This document shows, in pieces, positions 10,834-22,215 of a stretch of 64,000 nt of DNA. Each line of letters starts with the position of its first letter. The first letter of the stretch is position 1. A model generated the notes under the pieces. The model made no database searches. It saw nothing but the letters and a program-made list of their open reading frames with translations, and was not told the DNA's origin. The translations under genes and the position numbers were made by a program. Source of the stretch: Aspidiotus rigidus (lineage: Eukaryota; Arthropoda; Insecta; Hemiptera; Diaspididae); the NCBI GenBank assembly GCA_035079385.1, contig JAVHKY010000026.1, positions 992,001-1,056,000 of the forward strand. The letters are read 5' to 3'.

Positions 10834-11239
10834 AGTCCCTGAAGCAGGTCAATATCACTGATGACGTCATCAGGCCTGACAAAAACCTTCTTGTGACGAT
10901 TTTCCTGGGAGTGGTTCCAGTCGAAAAACTGTCAAAAAACCGTGACCGTTTTTCCGGTTTTTTCAAGATTCTTAGAGTAGTCCTACTAATCTTAGATTCT
11001 TTTCAAGTATGTTACTGTCATGATCAATTCTCATGTATTTGTAAGATGAAAAATATCGCTTTAACTTTTTGTGGTGTCTTGAGGTAGGAAGATCTCAAAT
11101 AATGATACAAAATAAAATAATGCTGCTTCTTCTCGGACTTCTTAAAATGCTGTTTTATATTACGGTGCCATGATGGTTGTTGCATTGCTCCGCAAAAACT
11201 GACATATCGCTCATATTTCTTCTCCTTTTCACCGGGAAA

Positions 11240-11827
11240 TTTGGCTTGTGTAAAGATAGAACACCTGAAAACGAATAAATCTTCGGGGTCAGATCAAATA
11301 GAAAACGAATTCCTGAAAAACTATGTAGAAAGTTCGGGTGTCCCGCTTACAAAAATTTTAAACAAGGCACTCAGGGAGGAGAAGGTTCCGGCTCAGTGGC
11401 TCATCTCGGAAATCATATTACTTTTTAAAAATGGAAATAAAAACAGGATTGAGAATTACAGACCAATTAGTCTTTCTCCAAACGTTAGCAAGGTGTTCAT
11501 GAAAATTTTAAAAAGAAGAGTCTACAACTCAAATCAGGGAATGGAACAAGTAGGATTCCGTAAGAAACAGAGCACCATCGACCACCTACAAGCGATTAAC
11601 CAAATAATGGAAAAAGCTCTGGGGTACAAACTAGAAACCCACATGCTTTTTGTAGACTATCATAAGACTTTTGACTCAGTAAACCACCAATATCTTTGGG
11701 AGTGCTTAAACAGGGTGTCTACCAGGTCAATAAGTCCAATAAAAGTTCACTATTTCAAAAATGGTCCAATAAGTCAGTAGAAGTCCATTAATTTTGATGC
11801 AAGTCCAATAAGAATCAAGAATTGAAA

Positions 11828-11859
<32 letters not shown>

Positions 11860-12955
11860 CCAGGAGATTTGCGACAAAAGGTCCAATAAAAGTCCAATTT
11901 TAATTTTCAAATTTAGTAGACACCCTGTTAAAAAAATGGAGTATAGAACCAAAAATTATGAAAATACTAAAAAATAGCTATGAAAATTCAAAAGCTTACA
12001 TACAATTGGACAAAAAAGAGGAAATATTCAAGACGAGGAGGGGCGTAAAACAAGGAGATCCTTTGTCCCCAAATTTATCTAACGCAGTAATAGAGGAAAT
12101 AATAAAAGGATTAAACTGGGAAATTAAAGGTTGATGGTCAATTTCTAAACAATCTACGATTTGCGGATGATCTGGTCCTGTTAAGCTCAAGTAAAGAGGA
12201 ACTGGAAAGAATGGGAGAAGGATTAATAGAAGCGAGTGATGAGGCGGATCTAGAAGCTAATATGAAGAAAACAAACTACATGAGCAATAGAGTGGAAGGG
12301 TTAGAGGAAAAACACAAATTCAAAGTAGGAGAAGTGGAAATAGTAAGGGTAAATGAGTACACATACTTACGACAAAATGTAGCATTCGATAAAAGGGCAG
12401 AGAAAGAGCTAAAAATAAGGAGAGGTAAAACGTGGGAGAAGTTTTGGGCTCTAAAGAAAATCTTTAGAAATAGAAAGCTCGGATTAAAACCAAAGTTGAA
12501 AATATTGGAAAGCTGCATTCTCCCGGTGCTCAGCTACGGTTCCCAAACATGGGCATTAACAAGGGTTCAAACACAAAAGCTGCAAACATTGCAGAGAGCG
12601 ATGGAAAGGAAGATTCTAGGGATAAGACTCATGAGGGAGATAAGGAGAGGTACAGAATGTAAGGATATCGGAATAACAATCAAAAAACTAAAATTCAAAT
12701 ATGTTCAGAGAAAAGGAAGCGAGATGGAATAGAATTACAACTGACTGGACCCTATACGAAGCAACGAGAGGGGGGAGACCCAAAACCCGATGGAGGGACG
12801 AAATAAGAAATAGGGTAGAGACGTCGTTGAAAAGCGCTACCCATGACAGACAGTTGGTGGAGGATCAGAGAGGCCTATGCTCGGCAATGGGCTGATTACC
12901 TATATTCAAATGTACAAAAATTATTGTAAATAAAGGCTGTTATTATTATTATAAA
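11240..12955 (+). pseudogene. RTE-type LINE reverse transcriptase relic
   Basis: Recognisable RT motifs in order: ENYRPISLSPNVSKVF, QVGFRKKQSTIDHL, FVDYHKTFDSVNH, then (after a MITE) GVKQGDPLSPNLSN, FADDLVLLS, LPVLSYGSQTWAL and a C-terminal RGGRPKTRWRDEI. The last motif and the TTA-microsatellite 3' end after 12936 fit the RTE clade. The frame is broken by the MITE at 11710, a stop in the NWEIKG region near 12133 and a frameshift near 12700. The endonuclease domain was not seen, so the copy is also 5' truncated. Confidence 0.8.
11710..11928. mobile_element. MITE with 13-bp TIRs and TAA target duplication
   Basis: Termini ACAGGGTGTCTAC and GTAGACACCCTGT form perfect 13-bp inverted repeats, flanked on both sides by TAA. 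The interior repeats GTCCAATAA and holds a T-run. Removing it restores the LINE reading frame at LNR/KKW. A TWA-type duplication suggests a PIF/Harbinger-like origin, which is inference. Confidence 0.8.
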
Positions 12956-13561
12956 GATATTCGTTCAGCTCAAATTAATGAAATGCTGCTCATCCACGGG
13001 CAAACTATAGAGCCAGGTTTATGGCATTTTGGTGACAAGAGACAACGTGACGAGCTCAAAGAGAGAAAATTTCTGATAGGTCTGAGAAAATACCCTTGAT
13101 GAAGTGCTGGGGTTGACAAAAATAGAACTCGGGAGAATTGACACGGTCCGAAACGTTACGGCTCGACATAATGACAGAATACTCAAAGAGTAGAGTAAAC
13201 GAAAAACCAATTACAAAGACCGCAGATATAAAAGAGAAGATGCAAGATCTTTCGGTTAACAAACCATCATCGGGCAAAGTTAGAACGCCACTGACCCAGA
13301 TACGACTCATAAAACAGAATACCAACGAGATCAGGATTGAACGAGCGAGCCCTCGCGAGGTGACTCAAACTCGTACACCAATTCAACTAAACCTTCGTCG
13401 GGAAAATACCTGTTGAGTACGGTAATATCGTCACTGTTCAGATGACGCACTATTTCGATATTTTCCAACGCACCGCGCTTGAAGTAAGAATTCTCCTTGT
13501 GGGGAAGGGTAGCCGAACCTTCCTTGAAACTATGACCACTGGAGATAAGGTGGTCCGCAAA

Positions 13562-14967
13562 CCCGTTGAACCATGTCGACCGTCGATTTAGGGTCGATTT
13601 TGAGTCGACGGCAATGTCGACTCGAAATCGACTGAAATTCGACGTCTTTATTGAAGTCCATAAAATTACAGTCGATTTTGAAGGTAAATCGACTGCCTAA
13701 CGACGTCGATTTGGAGTCGAAATATCGTCGACTTAGAAAGCATCTTGTCCAATATCATGTCGACCGTATAACGACGTCGATGTACGGTCGATTTTTGGTC
13801 GATCACAACACGACAATTTTGACTGGAAACCGACTCAAAGTCGACGTCAATATACGGTCGATTTTTGATCGATCACAATACCACAATTGTTGACAGGGAA
13901 TCGACTTAAAATCGACGTTGATGAACAATGAATGACAAATCATTTGGTGAATATAATAGCCTACCTGTCACAAAATAAGGGACCCATGTTTCACAAAATA
14001 CTTTTGGAGAAATGAGTCTCATGCACCTGTGCACGAAACCTCTTTCTCCAGAAGTATTTCATAAAAGATGGGTCCCTTATCTCGTGGCAGCACAATGGTA
14101 CAGTACCAAAAATGAAAGAAATTCAACAATTTCCATGAATACCTGTTTAGAATCTTCGTCACAAATACCATCATTCAAAGTATCCTCAGCTGAACTGGAA
14201 GAGGGAAGTGAGGAATAAAACAATTTATAACAGGGTCAAGTCAGTAATAAATAATAATTTTGACAGATTCAATGACTTTCGATGGATTTTTATCCGAAAG
14301 CGCTCGCTTTTTAATAAAAAAAATTTATGAATTATGACTCTGATGGTAACTTTTTGTCTTGTGAATTGTGCATTTTATCATTACTTTAACTTTTTAATAT
14401 TCAAATTCATGAAATGTCAATCACAATTGCGCGAATTTTTAATCGCGAGGGGAATTATTCAATTGCAAGCGCGAATTTTCAATCGCGAAAATCTATACTG
14501 GAATTATACCTCTACCATCGATAGGTCCCCGTAGGTGTTAGGCTAGGTTCGTTCGCGCAGGATAGGTCAGGAATTGTGATGCGCAGTTCGAGCCCCGGTG
14601 ATGATGATAGAAAGATTCTCATCGATAGGTTTTTTTTTATTTTTTTGTTCTCTTTTCTTTAGTCAATATTGCGTAATAATGATGATAATAATATTAATAA
14701 TAATAATAATTATTATTATTAATAATTATTGCGAGACTTCATAACGACGTCGATTTTGGGTCGAAGGCCACCGCTCACCTTAAATCGACTCGATATCGAC
14801 GTCGAAATCCAGTCGTTTGCCGTCGATTTAAGGTCGACATACCCGGAACTATTTCGACTCGAAATCGACGTCGAATTTGGGTCGATTACTTATTAAAAAA
14901 ATGGGTCGAAATGACGTCGATTTGACGTCAGATCGACGTCGATTTGCAGTCGACATGGTTCAACGGG
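13562..14967. mobile_element. TCGA-palindrome-rich TIR element
   Basis: The ends are perfect 19-bp inverted repeats, CCCGTTGAACCATGTCGAC. It splits the reversed PLE; the intact site in the plus copy (about 17459-17465) shows a two-base AA duplication. Both subterminal regions consist of dozens of GTCGATTT and GTCGAC motifs in both orientations. The centre has a 105-base hairpin (13975-14080) and AT-rich sequence. No transposase frame is present, so it is non-autonomous. I do not recognise the family. Confidence 0.75.
13975..14080. repeat. Near-perfect hairpin with arms of about 41 bp
   Basis: The arms ATAAGGGACCCAT...GGAGAAATGAG and CTCTTTCTCCAG...GATGGGTCCCTTAT pair with few mismatches around a loop of about 24 bases. 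The size and pairing resemble an insect microRNA precursor or an internal MITE. It lies inside the TIR element. Confidence 0.65.
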
Positions 14968-15774
14968 AAGGCCGAATCACCCAAATTACCTTTCTTCCAG
15001 GCCTTAAGGTGCTCCTCTACTCGAATTCCAAGCTGGCGACCCGTCTCGCCTATGTATACGCCGTTACAATCCTTGCATTCCAATTTGTACACCCCGCTCC
15101 TCTCCCCCCGCGGGATGGGGTCCTTTAGCCTAACAAACAAACCCTTCACAGTAGTGAGGTTATAAAAAGCAGGCCTGAAGCCAAAGGGGCGGAGGATACG
15201 AGTCAGCTTGGATGAAAACTCACCCAAAAACGGGAGCTTGATCCAACGTAATCTCTTATTATTATTACCACTCAGATCGCGGGGGAGGGAAGTGGTAGAA
15301 TCAAGGCCCTTCCTCGTAAGTTTTTTGCGGACCATACGGTCAATGTCCAAGTTGACCTCATTCACAGCGGCCAAGTGCTTAATGGTCGCCAGCTCAGCTC
15401 CTTTTGGAAAGCTGGTTGACTTAGCGGAATGCTAGTCAGTCGATGAATATAAGTATTGAAGGCAGCGATCTTATGAGAAAATGGATAGAAGGACGATCCG
15501 TGGACAACTGTATCGGTCGAAGTATCCTTCCTGAATATCGCAAATTCATGGTCCCCATCTCTATCAGAGATAGTGAGATCCAGAAAGTTTATGGAAGAAC
15601 CTCCAATTTCTGTAGTGAATTTTATGGAGGGATACATTTTATTCAGATACTGAAGAAACTCACCAAGGAGCTCTTGAGGACCGGTCCACGCACATAATAT
15701 ATCGACCACATATCGGTGCCAGTAATGGATGTGACTCAGTAGCACTTGGCCAGAGGAAAACAAGTCAACCTCAA

Positions 15775-17853
15775 ATGTTGGAGAAGGGTCTAAAATTTGG
15801 TCTACCTCCCCATCCTAAAGATGAAACTCTTGCTAATATCGTTGCCGATCTTACCATAAAAATTGGTCCAGGCGTGAATATTCAATCAGCTTGCGCTGAA
15901 CTAGTCCGCGACACCCCCCTCCCTCGTATAAACAATTACGCATGTGAGGTGATAGATAATCTGAGGAGGAAGGTCAGGGACCAGGGGTTAATCCTTACTA
16001 AAGCCGACAAGGGTAACGCGAATCCTCCTACGTTTCCAAGGTTCAAGAAGTTCTCACTCAATGTGGAGCTATTGAACATAGCTCTTTTAACTTTCCTAAC
16101 TACGTCAAAGAGGTTAGGAAGGTTGTGAACGGGAGTGAGTTTATCATAAAAAGTTCTTCGCTCCAAAAAGCCCTGCTCGTACCTAACCCTGTTCCTCCCC
16201 CCCCCCCCTCTATGGATTGCCAAAAGTTCACAAGATGAATACTCCTATGCGTCCTGTCGTCTCCTACGTCTCCTCCCCTGCCTATTTTCTGGCCAAGTTC
16301 TTGGATCGTTGGTTCAAGTCTCGAATCGAGTACGAGTCCCCCTACTCCGTTAAAAATTCGGTTTCTCTGGCCGAGAGGCTTAAAAATGTTACCTTGTCTC
16401 CGGGTACTAGCCTCTGCTCATTTGATGTAGCCGGCCTCTTTCCCAACATACCAAAGGCCCATACTATGCAGTATATGGGTGACCTACTTGGAAAGTTCAA
16501 CATTCCTCATAACGAGATACAGGAATTTTTTGGCCTCCTTAATGCGTGTTGGTCCCCTAACTTCTGTAAGTTCAATGGGAAATCTTACGTGTTTCCGGAG
16601 AAGGTACCCCATCGGCTCTCCTTTGGGCTCTCTCGTTTCGGAGATATTTATGTCCAGATTTGAGGTTGACTTGTTTTCCTCTGGCCAAGTGCTGCTGAGT
16701 CACATCCATTACTGGCACCGATCTGTGGACGATATATTATGTGCGTGGACCGGTCCTCAAGAGCTCCTTGGTGAGTTTCTTCAGTATCTGAATAAAATGT
16801 ATCCCTCCATAAAATTCACTACAGAAATTGGAGGTTCTTCCATAAACTTTCTGGATCTCACTATCTCTGATAGAGATGGGGACCATGAATTTGGGATATT
16901 CAGGAAGGATACTTCGACCGATACAGTTGTCCACGGATCGTCCTTCTATCCAATTTCTCAGAAGATCGCTGCCTTCAATACTTATATTCATCGACTGACT
17001 AGCATTCCGCTAAGTCAACCAGCTTTCCAAAAGGAGCTGGCGATCATTAAGCACTTGGCCGCTGTGAATGAGGTCAACTTGGACATTGACCGTATGGTCC
17101 GCAAAAAACTTACGAGGAAGGGCCTTGATTCTACCACTTCCCTCCCCCGCGATCTGAGTGGTAATAATGATAAGAGATTACGTTGGATCAAGCTCCCGTT
17201 TTTGGGTGAGTTTTCATCCAAGCTGACTCGTGTCCTCCGCCCCTTTGGCTTCAGGCCTGCTTTTTATAACCTCACTACTGTGAAGGGTTTGTTTGTTAGG
17301 GTAAAGGACCCCATCCCGCGGGGGGAGAGGAGCGGGGTGTACAAATTGGAGTGCAAGGATTGTAACGGCGTATACATAGGCGAGGCGGGTCGCCAGCTTG
17401 GAATTCGAGTAGAGGAGCACCTTAAGGCCTGGAAGGAAGGTAATTTGGGTGATTCGGCCTTTGCGGACCACCTTATCTCCAGTGGTCATAGTTTCAAGGA
17501 AGGTTCGGCTACCCTTCTCCACAAGGAGAGTTCTTACTTCAAGCGCGTTGCGTTGGAAAATATCGAAATAGTGCGTCTTCTGAACAGTGACGATATTACC
17601 GTACTCAACAGGTATTTTCCCGACGAAGGTTTAGTTGAATTGGTCTACGAGTTTGAGTCACTTCGCGAGGGCTCGCTCATTCAATCCTGATCTCGTTGGT
17701 ATTCTGTTTTATGAGTCGTATCTGGGTCAGTGGCGTTCTAACTTTGCCCGATGATGGTTTGTTAACCGAAAGATCTCGCATCTTCTCTTTTATATCTGCG
17801 GTCTTTGTAATTGGTTTTTCGTTTACTCTACTCTTTGAGTATTCTGTCATTAG
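15775..17853 (+). pseudogene. Penelope-like element relic, longest copy (RT plus GIY-YIG)
   Basis: Segments in order: N-terminal region (LEKGLKFGLPPHPKDE, LILTKADKGN), GLPKVHK, RT motif SFDVAGLFPNIP, PIGSPLGSLVSEIFMSRFE, VDDILCAWTG, SSINFLDLTI, and the GIY-YIG nuclease GVYKLECKDCNGVYIGEAG with IRVEEH. The frame is shifted near 16015 and again near 16600; the 3' part is open from about 16600 to 17690. The catalytic VDD is kept here. It is head-to-head with the reversed copy at 15774/15775, an arrangement typical of PLE insertions. At about 17853 it diverges abruptly from the sister copy. Confidence 0.88.
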
Positions 17854-20780
17854 AACTCGGGAATCGAACAGCCATGGGACGAATTCCTGCGATTTCACAA
17901 TTTCCAATTTGTCTATTCAAAACTGTCGAATCACAATGGCCGAAGCTTGAGACCTTTCAATCCGCGTTTAAGTCTGCTAAAGGAGATTTATAGACCTATT
18001 TTTGGAATTTACATCGGCGTCAATTCACGTGAAGATTGTCAAAATCCGACCCTTCATGATCGTTTTGCTGTTTGAAACTTTCCTCGCACATAATCATAAG
18101 ATTTACGCTTCATGGTATGGTTTAACGTGATTCCGCGAAAACTATCTTGTATTCGCGAATTTTTACGGGGAGGTTTAACCATACCACCACCACGTAGTAC
18201 GTCTATCTTATAGATATTCTTGTTTTTCAAAAAAAAAAAAAAAAAAAAATGGAGCTCGCCTTTTTTTAAAGGTTTTTTTTCGCTCTCTCGCGCTTGTGCG
18301 TGCGTACATAGGATTCCTTCATGAACAAGCAAACAGAACGCGAAGGCTTTTTATTACAACGTATACAGCGTCAAGAAGAAGTAACTTTCCCTCTGATAAC
18401 TGGCGATTTAGTTTTATTACCAGTGTATATTGTAGTGCGTGGGTGTGTAAACGGGGAAGGGGAGCTTGCGAGTATAGATAGCGGTATTATACTTTTGCTC
18501 GGGTATACTACGTATTTACGAGTGTAGTGATTGCCGAGTTTTTGAATGCGGATGATGATGAAGGATTTCGCGAGTTTTATCGTTCTCGTTTGTACACAGC
18601 GACGTAAAGCAAGAATTTTCGCTTGTCCGAATGGTATAGCATACACAGAGTGCTCGATGGGTATCATCTTCTACTTGCTTTTTTTATGCACGTGTTAATA
18701 TCGTGGGAGGGACGAGCGAAGAGTTCTGTATCGATCGTTGACTGGTACATTGCGTGTAGATGCAGTGGCTTAGAGTTATCGTAAAATGAGAATTCTTGTC
18801 AAGGTTTCACGTCCAGAATGATTAGGGGCTGTATTAATCTTTACTATCCTACAACTGTAACTTGATAAACAAATTAGAGAATTTCAATCTCTTAGTAGAG
18901 ACCTTCAAATATCATTGTATCTCTTCAACTTTGACATTGATAGCTCAAAATTTTCCACCCCTGAAAATGTGTGAACATTTCTTGAGGCTGTGGCGCATTG
19001 AATTCAAAGGTGCTGAAGGCTTGCGAGTAATATGAAATACATTTAGACTAAATACATGTGAGCAGACTGCCCGACAGCAGACTGTAATGATCCTCACACA
19101 ACAGAAAGCTTCTCTCAAAACGCATTGATTCACCCTCATAGTGTTTGTTAGGGAGCGTATTTTATTAAGGTAAATGAAACAAGATCTGATGAAAAATTTG
19201 TCTCTAATTCACTAAAGAATGAAAATCTCTCTAATTCAAACTTTCTGATGAACTTGGCGCTGTAATTTGAAATTGCCTTTATCACTTCAACTATAATGGA
19301 CGTTTCTCTTCGGTACTGTGAAATAGCAATAGACTGGACCGTATAACCCCGAGGTAATTCTTTCTTGAAGTGGTTGTAAAAAGAAACTGATCCGTTTTTT
19401 ACTGTCGATCTTATAGTACTCCCACACTCTCATTTCAGCCAATTTTAGCGCTCGAAATTGTGACTAAGGTTTTCATAATTTTATAGGGTGTACGTTTAAA
19501 ACGCTTCAATTCTTGTGTATTATATTTTACGAGAAGCTTTCTTTGATTCGTTTACCTCTCTTCATTCTTTCCATTTCTTAATAAGTTGTAAAATTTTTTC
19601 ATAGCTTGTTATTTGAGTTAATATTTTTGTTCGCTGTACGTCCTTGGTGAATTCGAATAGATGGCGCGGATGCAAAACTAAAACACTGTGACGAATCAAC
19701 TCGAGTTCCCTAAAATACTAAAATATAAATTCCAGATCACCTGAATTGAGCTTCGAACAAGAATTTGTTCATTCTTCAAATATGAGCTTTGTAATTCTTG
19801 GTTCAGATACTGTTTTCTTTGGAGACATTTTTTAAAAGTTTTGTGGTGCGTCATCTTACAATTATTTTCTTTGCGTCCATACAGTATATCCAAATATTCA
19901 AGAATTTTTAGCATCGATTTACAACAACAAAATTATGTTTTCATCACATTTTAGTAGTGTTCAGTTTTCCAGCCATATACTCGTACGTTGTAATTTAGCT
20001 TAAAATCCACTAGCCAAGTTATTCACAATGTGACACTCCTGCTTCTTGATGAGGAAATACTTACAACTCACTTTGTTATCTACTCGTGGAGTCGCATTCA
20101 TTAATTACGTTGATGTCTTCCTTCTTTTCGATAAGGGTTCTGTCCAATTGTCAGTGTATGTGCATATGAAAATGGCCCACTTGGTCGGTATGGAGTTATA
20201 AGTAGAGTGTGAAAGTAGATGAAATTCTGAGTCCAACAAGACCTTCTTGAAATTGTTAGGTCCAAAATTCATGTCAGGAAAGTGATATTGAAGTTGAAAA
20301 TTGGAAAATCGGGTTGTTACGGAATCGACTAATAAAAATTGCATTACAAAAGTTTACAATGTTTCATAAAATTTATGTGAAATGTTTAGACTTCTGGAAA
20401 AATTTGATTTTCTTGAGAAAAAAACATTCTGGAATGAAGAATAATAAGTTTATATTAGTTACTAGAGTGTAAGAGTCAGATTAAAAAAAAAAAATAAAAA
20501 TTGATCCAGTAGATGATGAGCTACAGTATTTCAAAGTTTTTTTTTTATCACAGATGAAGAAGTTACAAAGTGTCACATAACAAAATATGAAGATCTCTCT
20601 TTCTCATGATTTTGTTCAATTTATAGGTTTTATCTCATGAAAAGAATCTTACTACTGGAAAGCAGAGGTTTTTTTATACAATGATAAATCAAAATATAAA
20701 AAATCACAATTTGGACCTACATTCAAACTTTTGCAATTTAAAAAAAAAACTGTGATCGACCAAGCAGCCCCTTTTCATAT
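17854..20780. other. No gene recognised
   Basis: Only low-complexity sequence was noted: an A-run near 18229 and AT-rich stretches. Open frames are short and match no family I know. Confidence 0.5.
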
Positions 20781-21240
20781 GCAACTCACATAATGTGAGT
20801 TCAAATATTAAATTCAAAATTACTTCAAGGATAACTGGACAGTTAATAATTACTTAATGTTAAATTAATATGTAATGTTATAGTAGAAGAATTTTTATAA
20901 ATATAAATTAATGTATTTGCTTAAAATTTTATTATATGATTTGAATTTGGATCGGCGTAAATTAGATTAGATTTAATCATGATTAAAAAATAAATAGTAC
21001 AAAAGGATAAAGTATAATTTATAAATAAAATCATTTAATTTATAAATTTAAAATTTAATAGAAAAATCATTATTCTAACAGATATTGTATTATCGAAATA
21101 TTGTTTATTTATTAAATATAATTATGATGATTTCTCCAATCTCTTGAAATTGATATTTGTTCTAATTTTTTATTAGGTATTATAAATTGAATATTATTTT
21201 ACTTATAAATTATTTTCTTCAAATTTATCTATTCTCATTC
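20781..21240. other. Extremely AT-rich tract
   Basis: About 460 bases of very high A+T with no simple tandem repeat and no long frame. It lies about 230 bases beyond the 3' side of the reversed LINE fragment at 21470-22215. Confidence 0.5.
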
Positions 21241-21469
21241 TTTGTTTTCAAATAACTTGCAAACTTGAGCTTTGATAAGTACAAGTTTTAAACAAGAAAT
21301 GTTTCTCATAAAATTCATAACGTAGTGGTATGCCCAAACTTCATTGTAAAGCTAATGATTTGTATGAAAAATCTATTGTAAGTTGTGAGCTTCAACACTG
21401 AGACAAAATATATGCAAGAATCATATCCGTAAGTACTTTTTCATTGTCATTTTCTTTTTCTTGAGGCGA

Positions 21470-22215
21470 CTCAGGGTATGAGCTTGATGGTGCTGTTTTT
21501 AGATACGTCGGAGGTAATTGGCGGCTTGTAAGTGAGATAGGATGATTTAAATAAAAGGGAGGTCATCAGCAAAAGTTGTTTTAGTAGTATGTAAATCTGG
21601 CAGGTGTGGCCGTGAGGCGCAAAGATTGAGCATACAAAAAGTAGATGGAAAATTTTGTAGCAGCAGAATGCTCGGTAGAAAGAAGGCCAAGAGAAATTCA
21701 ATGGTTTAATTTGAGCTATATAATTCATAAGTTGTAATTAACTTTTGTCATGAAAGATTCATTGGTCAGTAAAATTGAGTCGGATGGAGTGAGCGAAACG
21801 GCCTTAGTGAGGAGAAGACGGGTGACTTCTGTGGTAGGTTTGGCGGCTAATGTAGTAAAGGATGGATGAGTTAAGGTTACGAGGACTAAGGAGAGGGTAT
21901 ATATGAGGGAGGAGTGGATATTGGAAATTACTGTTCAGGCAGATGGCTGATGAAGAAAGTGCGTTGTGATGGAAAAAAGTCTCATGAGTTTTAATTTACT
22001 GAAAGGAACGAGTGGGGACTAGTGGTATTGTAGTCGCCGGCGAAAAGGCGTTGGGAGAGAGAGGGAAGGACGTGTTTAGTAAAATCGTTGATAGCAATCA
22101 GGGAAAGTAAATCACTGAAAACTTCTCCTTGGGGGACCCCGTTTTCAACAGGGAAGGGCGAGGAGGTTGTGTATACAAGTACAAATATAGCAGTATTGTC
22201 CAAAAAGATTGTCAA
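21470..22215 (-). pseudogene. I/Jockey-type LINE reverse transcriptase fragment
   Basis: The minus strand encodes NGVPQGEVFSDLLSLIAIND and then RLFAGDYN, corresponding to RT motifs GVPQGSVLSPLLF and FADD. The second catalytic motif has G for D. Downstream frames are broken. It is 5' and 3' truncated and inactive, and may belong with the plus-strand LINE fragment at 29165-30210. Confidence 0.7.

Larger units (their letters stand above)
12960..15774 (-). pseudogene. Penelope-like element relic, 5'-truncated reversed copy
   Basis: On the minus strand, from 15774 downwards, it encodes the RT C-terminal half (DLFSSGQVLLSHIHYW, then VVDIL in place of VDDIL, SSINFLDLTI) and a GIY-YIG nuclease (GVYKLECKDCNGVYIG, then GRQLGIRVEEH). 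It is nearly identical to the plus-strand copy that starts right at 15775. The minus copy lacks the N-terminal RT part. Its 3' third is separated from the rest by the 13562-14967 insertion. Stops and the D-to-V change in the active-site motif show it is dead. Confidence 0.85.

Noticed and set aside
13085..13160. Second hammerhead-like motif (TTGATGA ... CGAAACG) near the reversed PLE 3' end
   Set aside because: The pieces are 45 bases apart with no simple stem between them, and the strand is opposite to the PLE.
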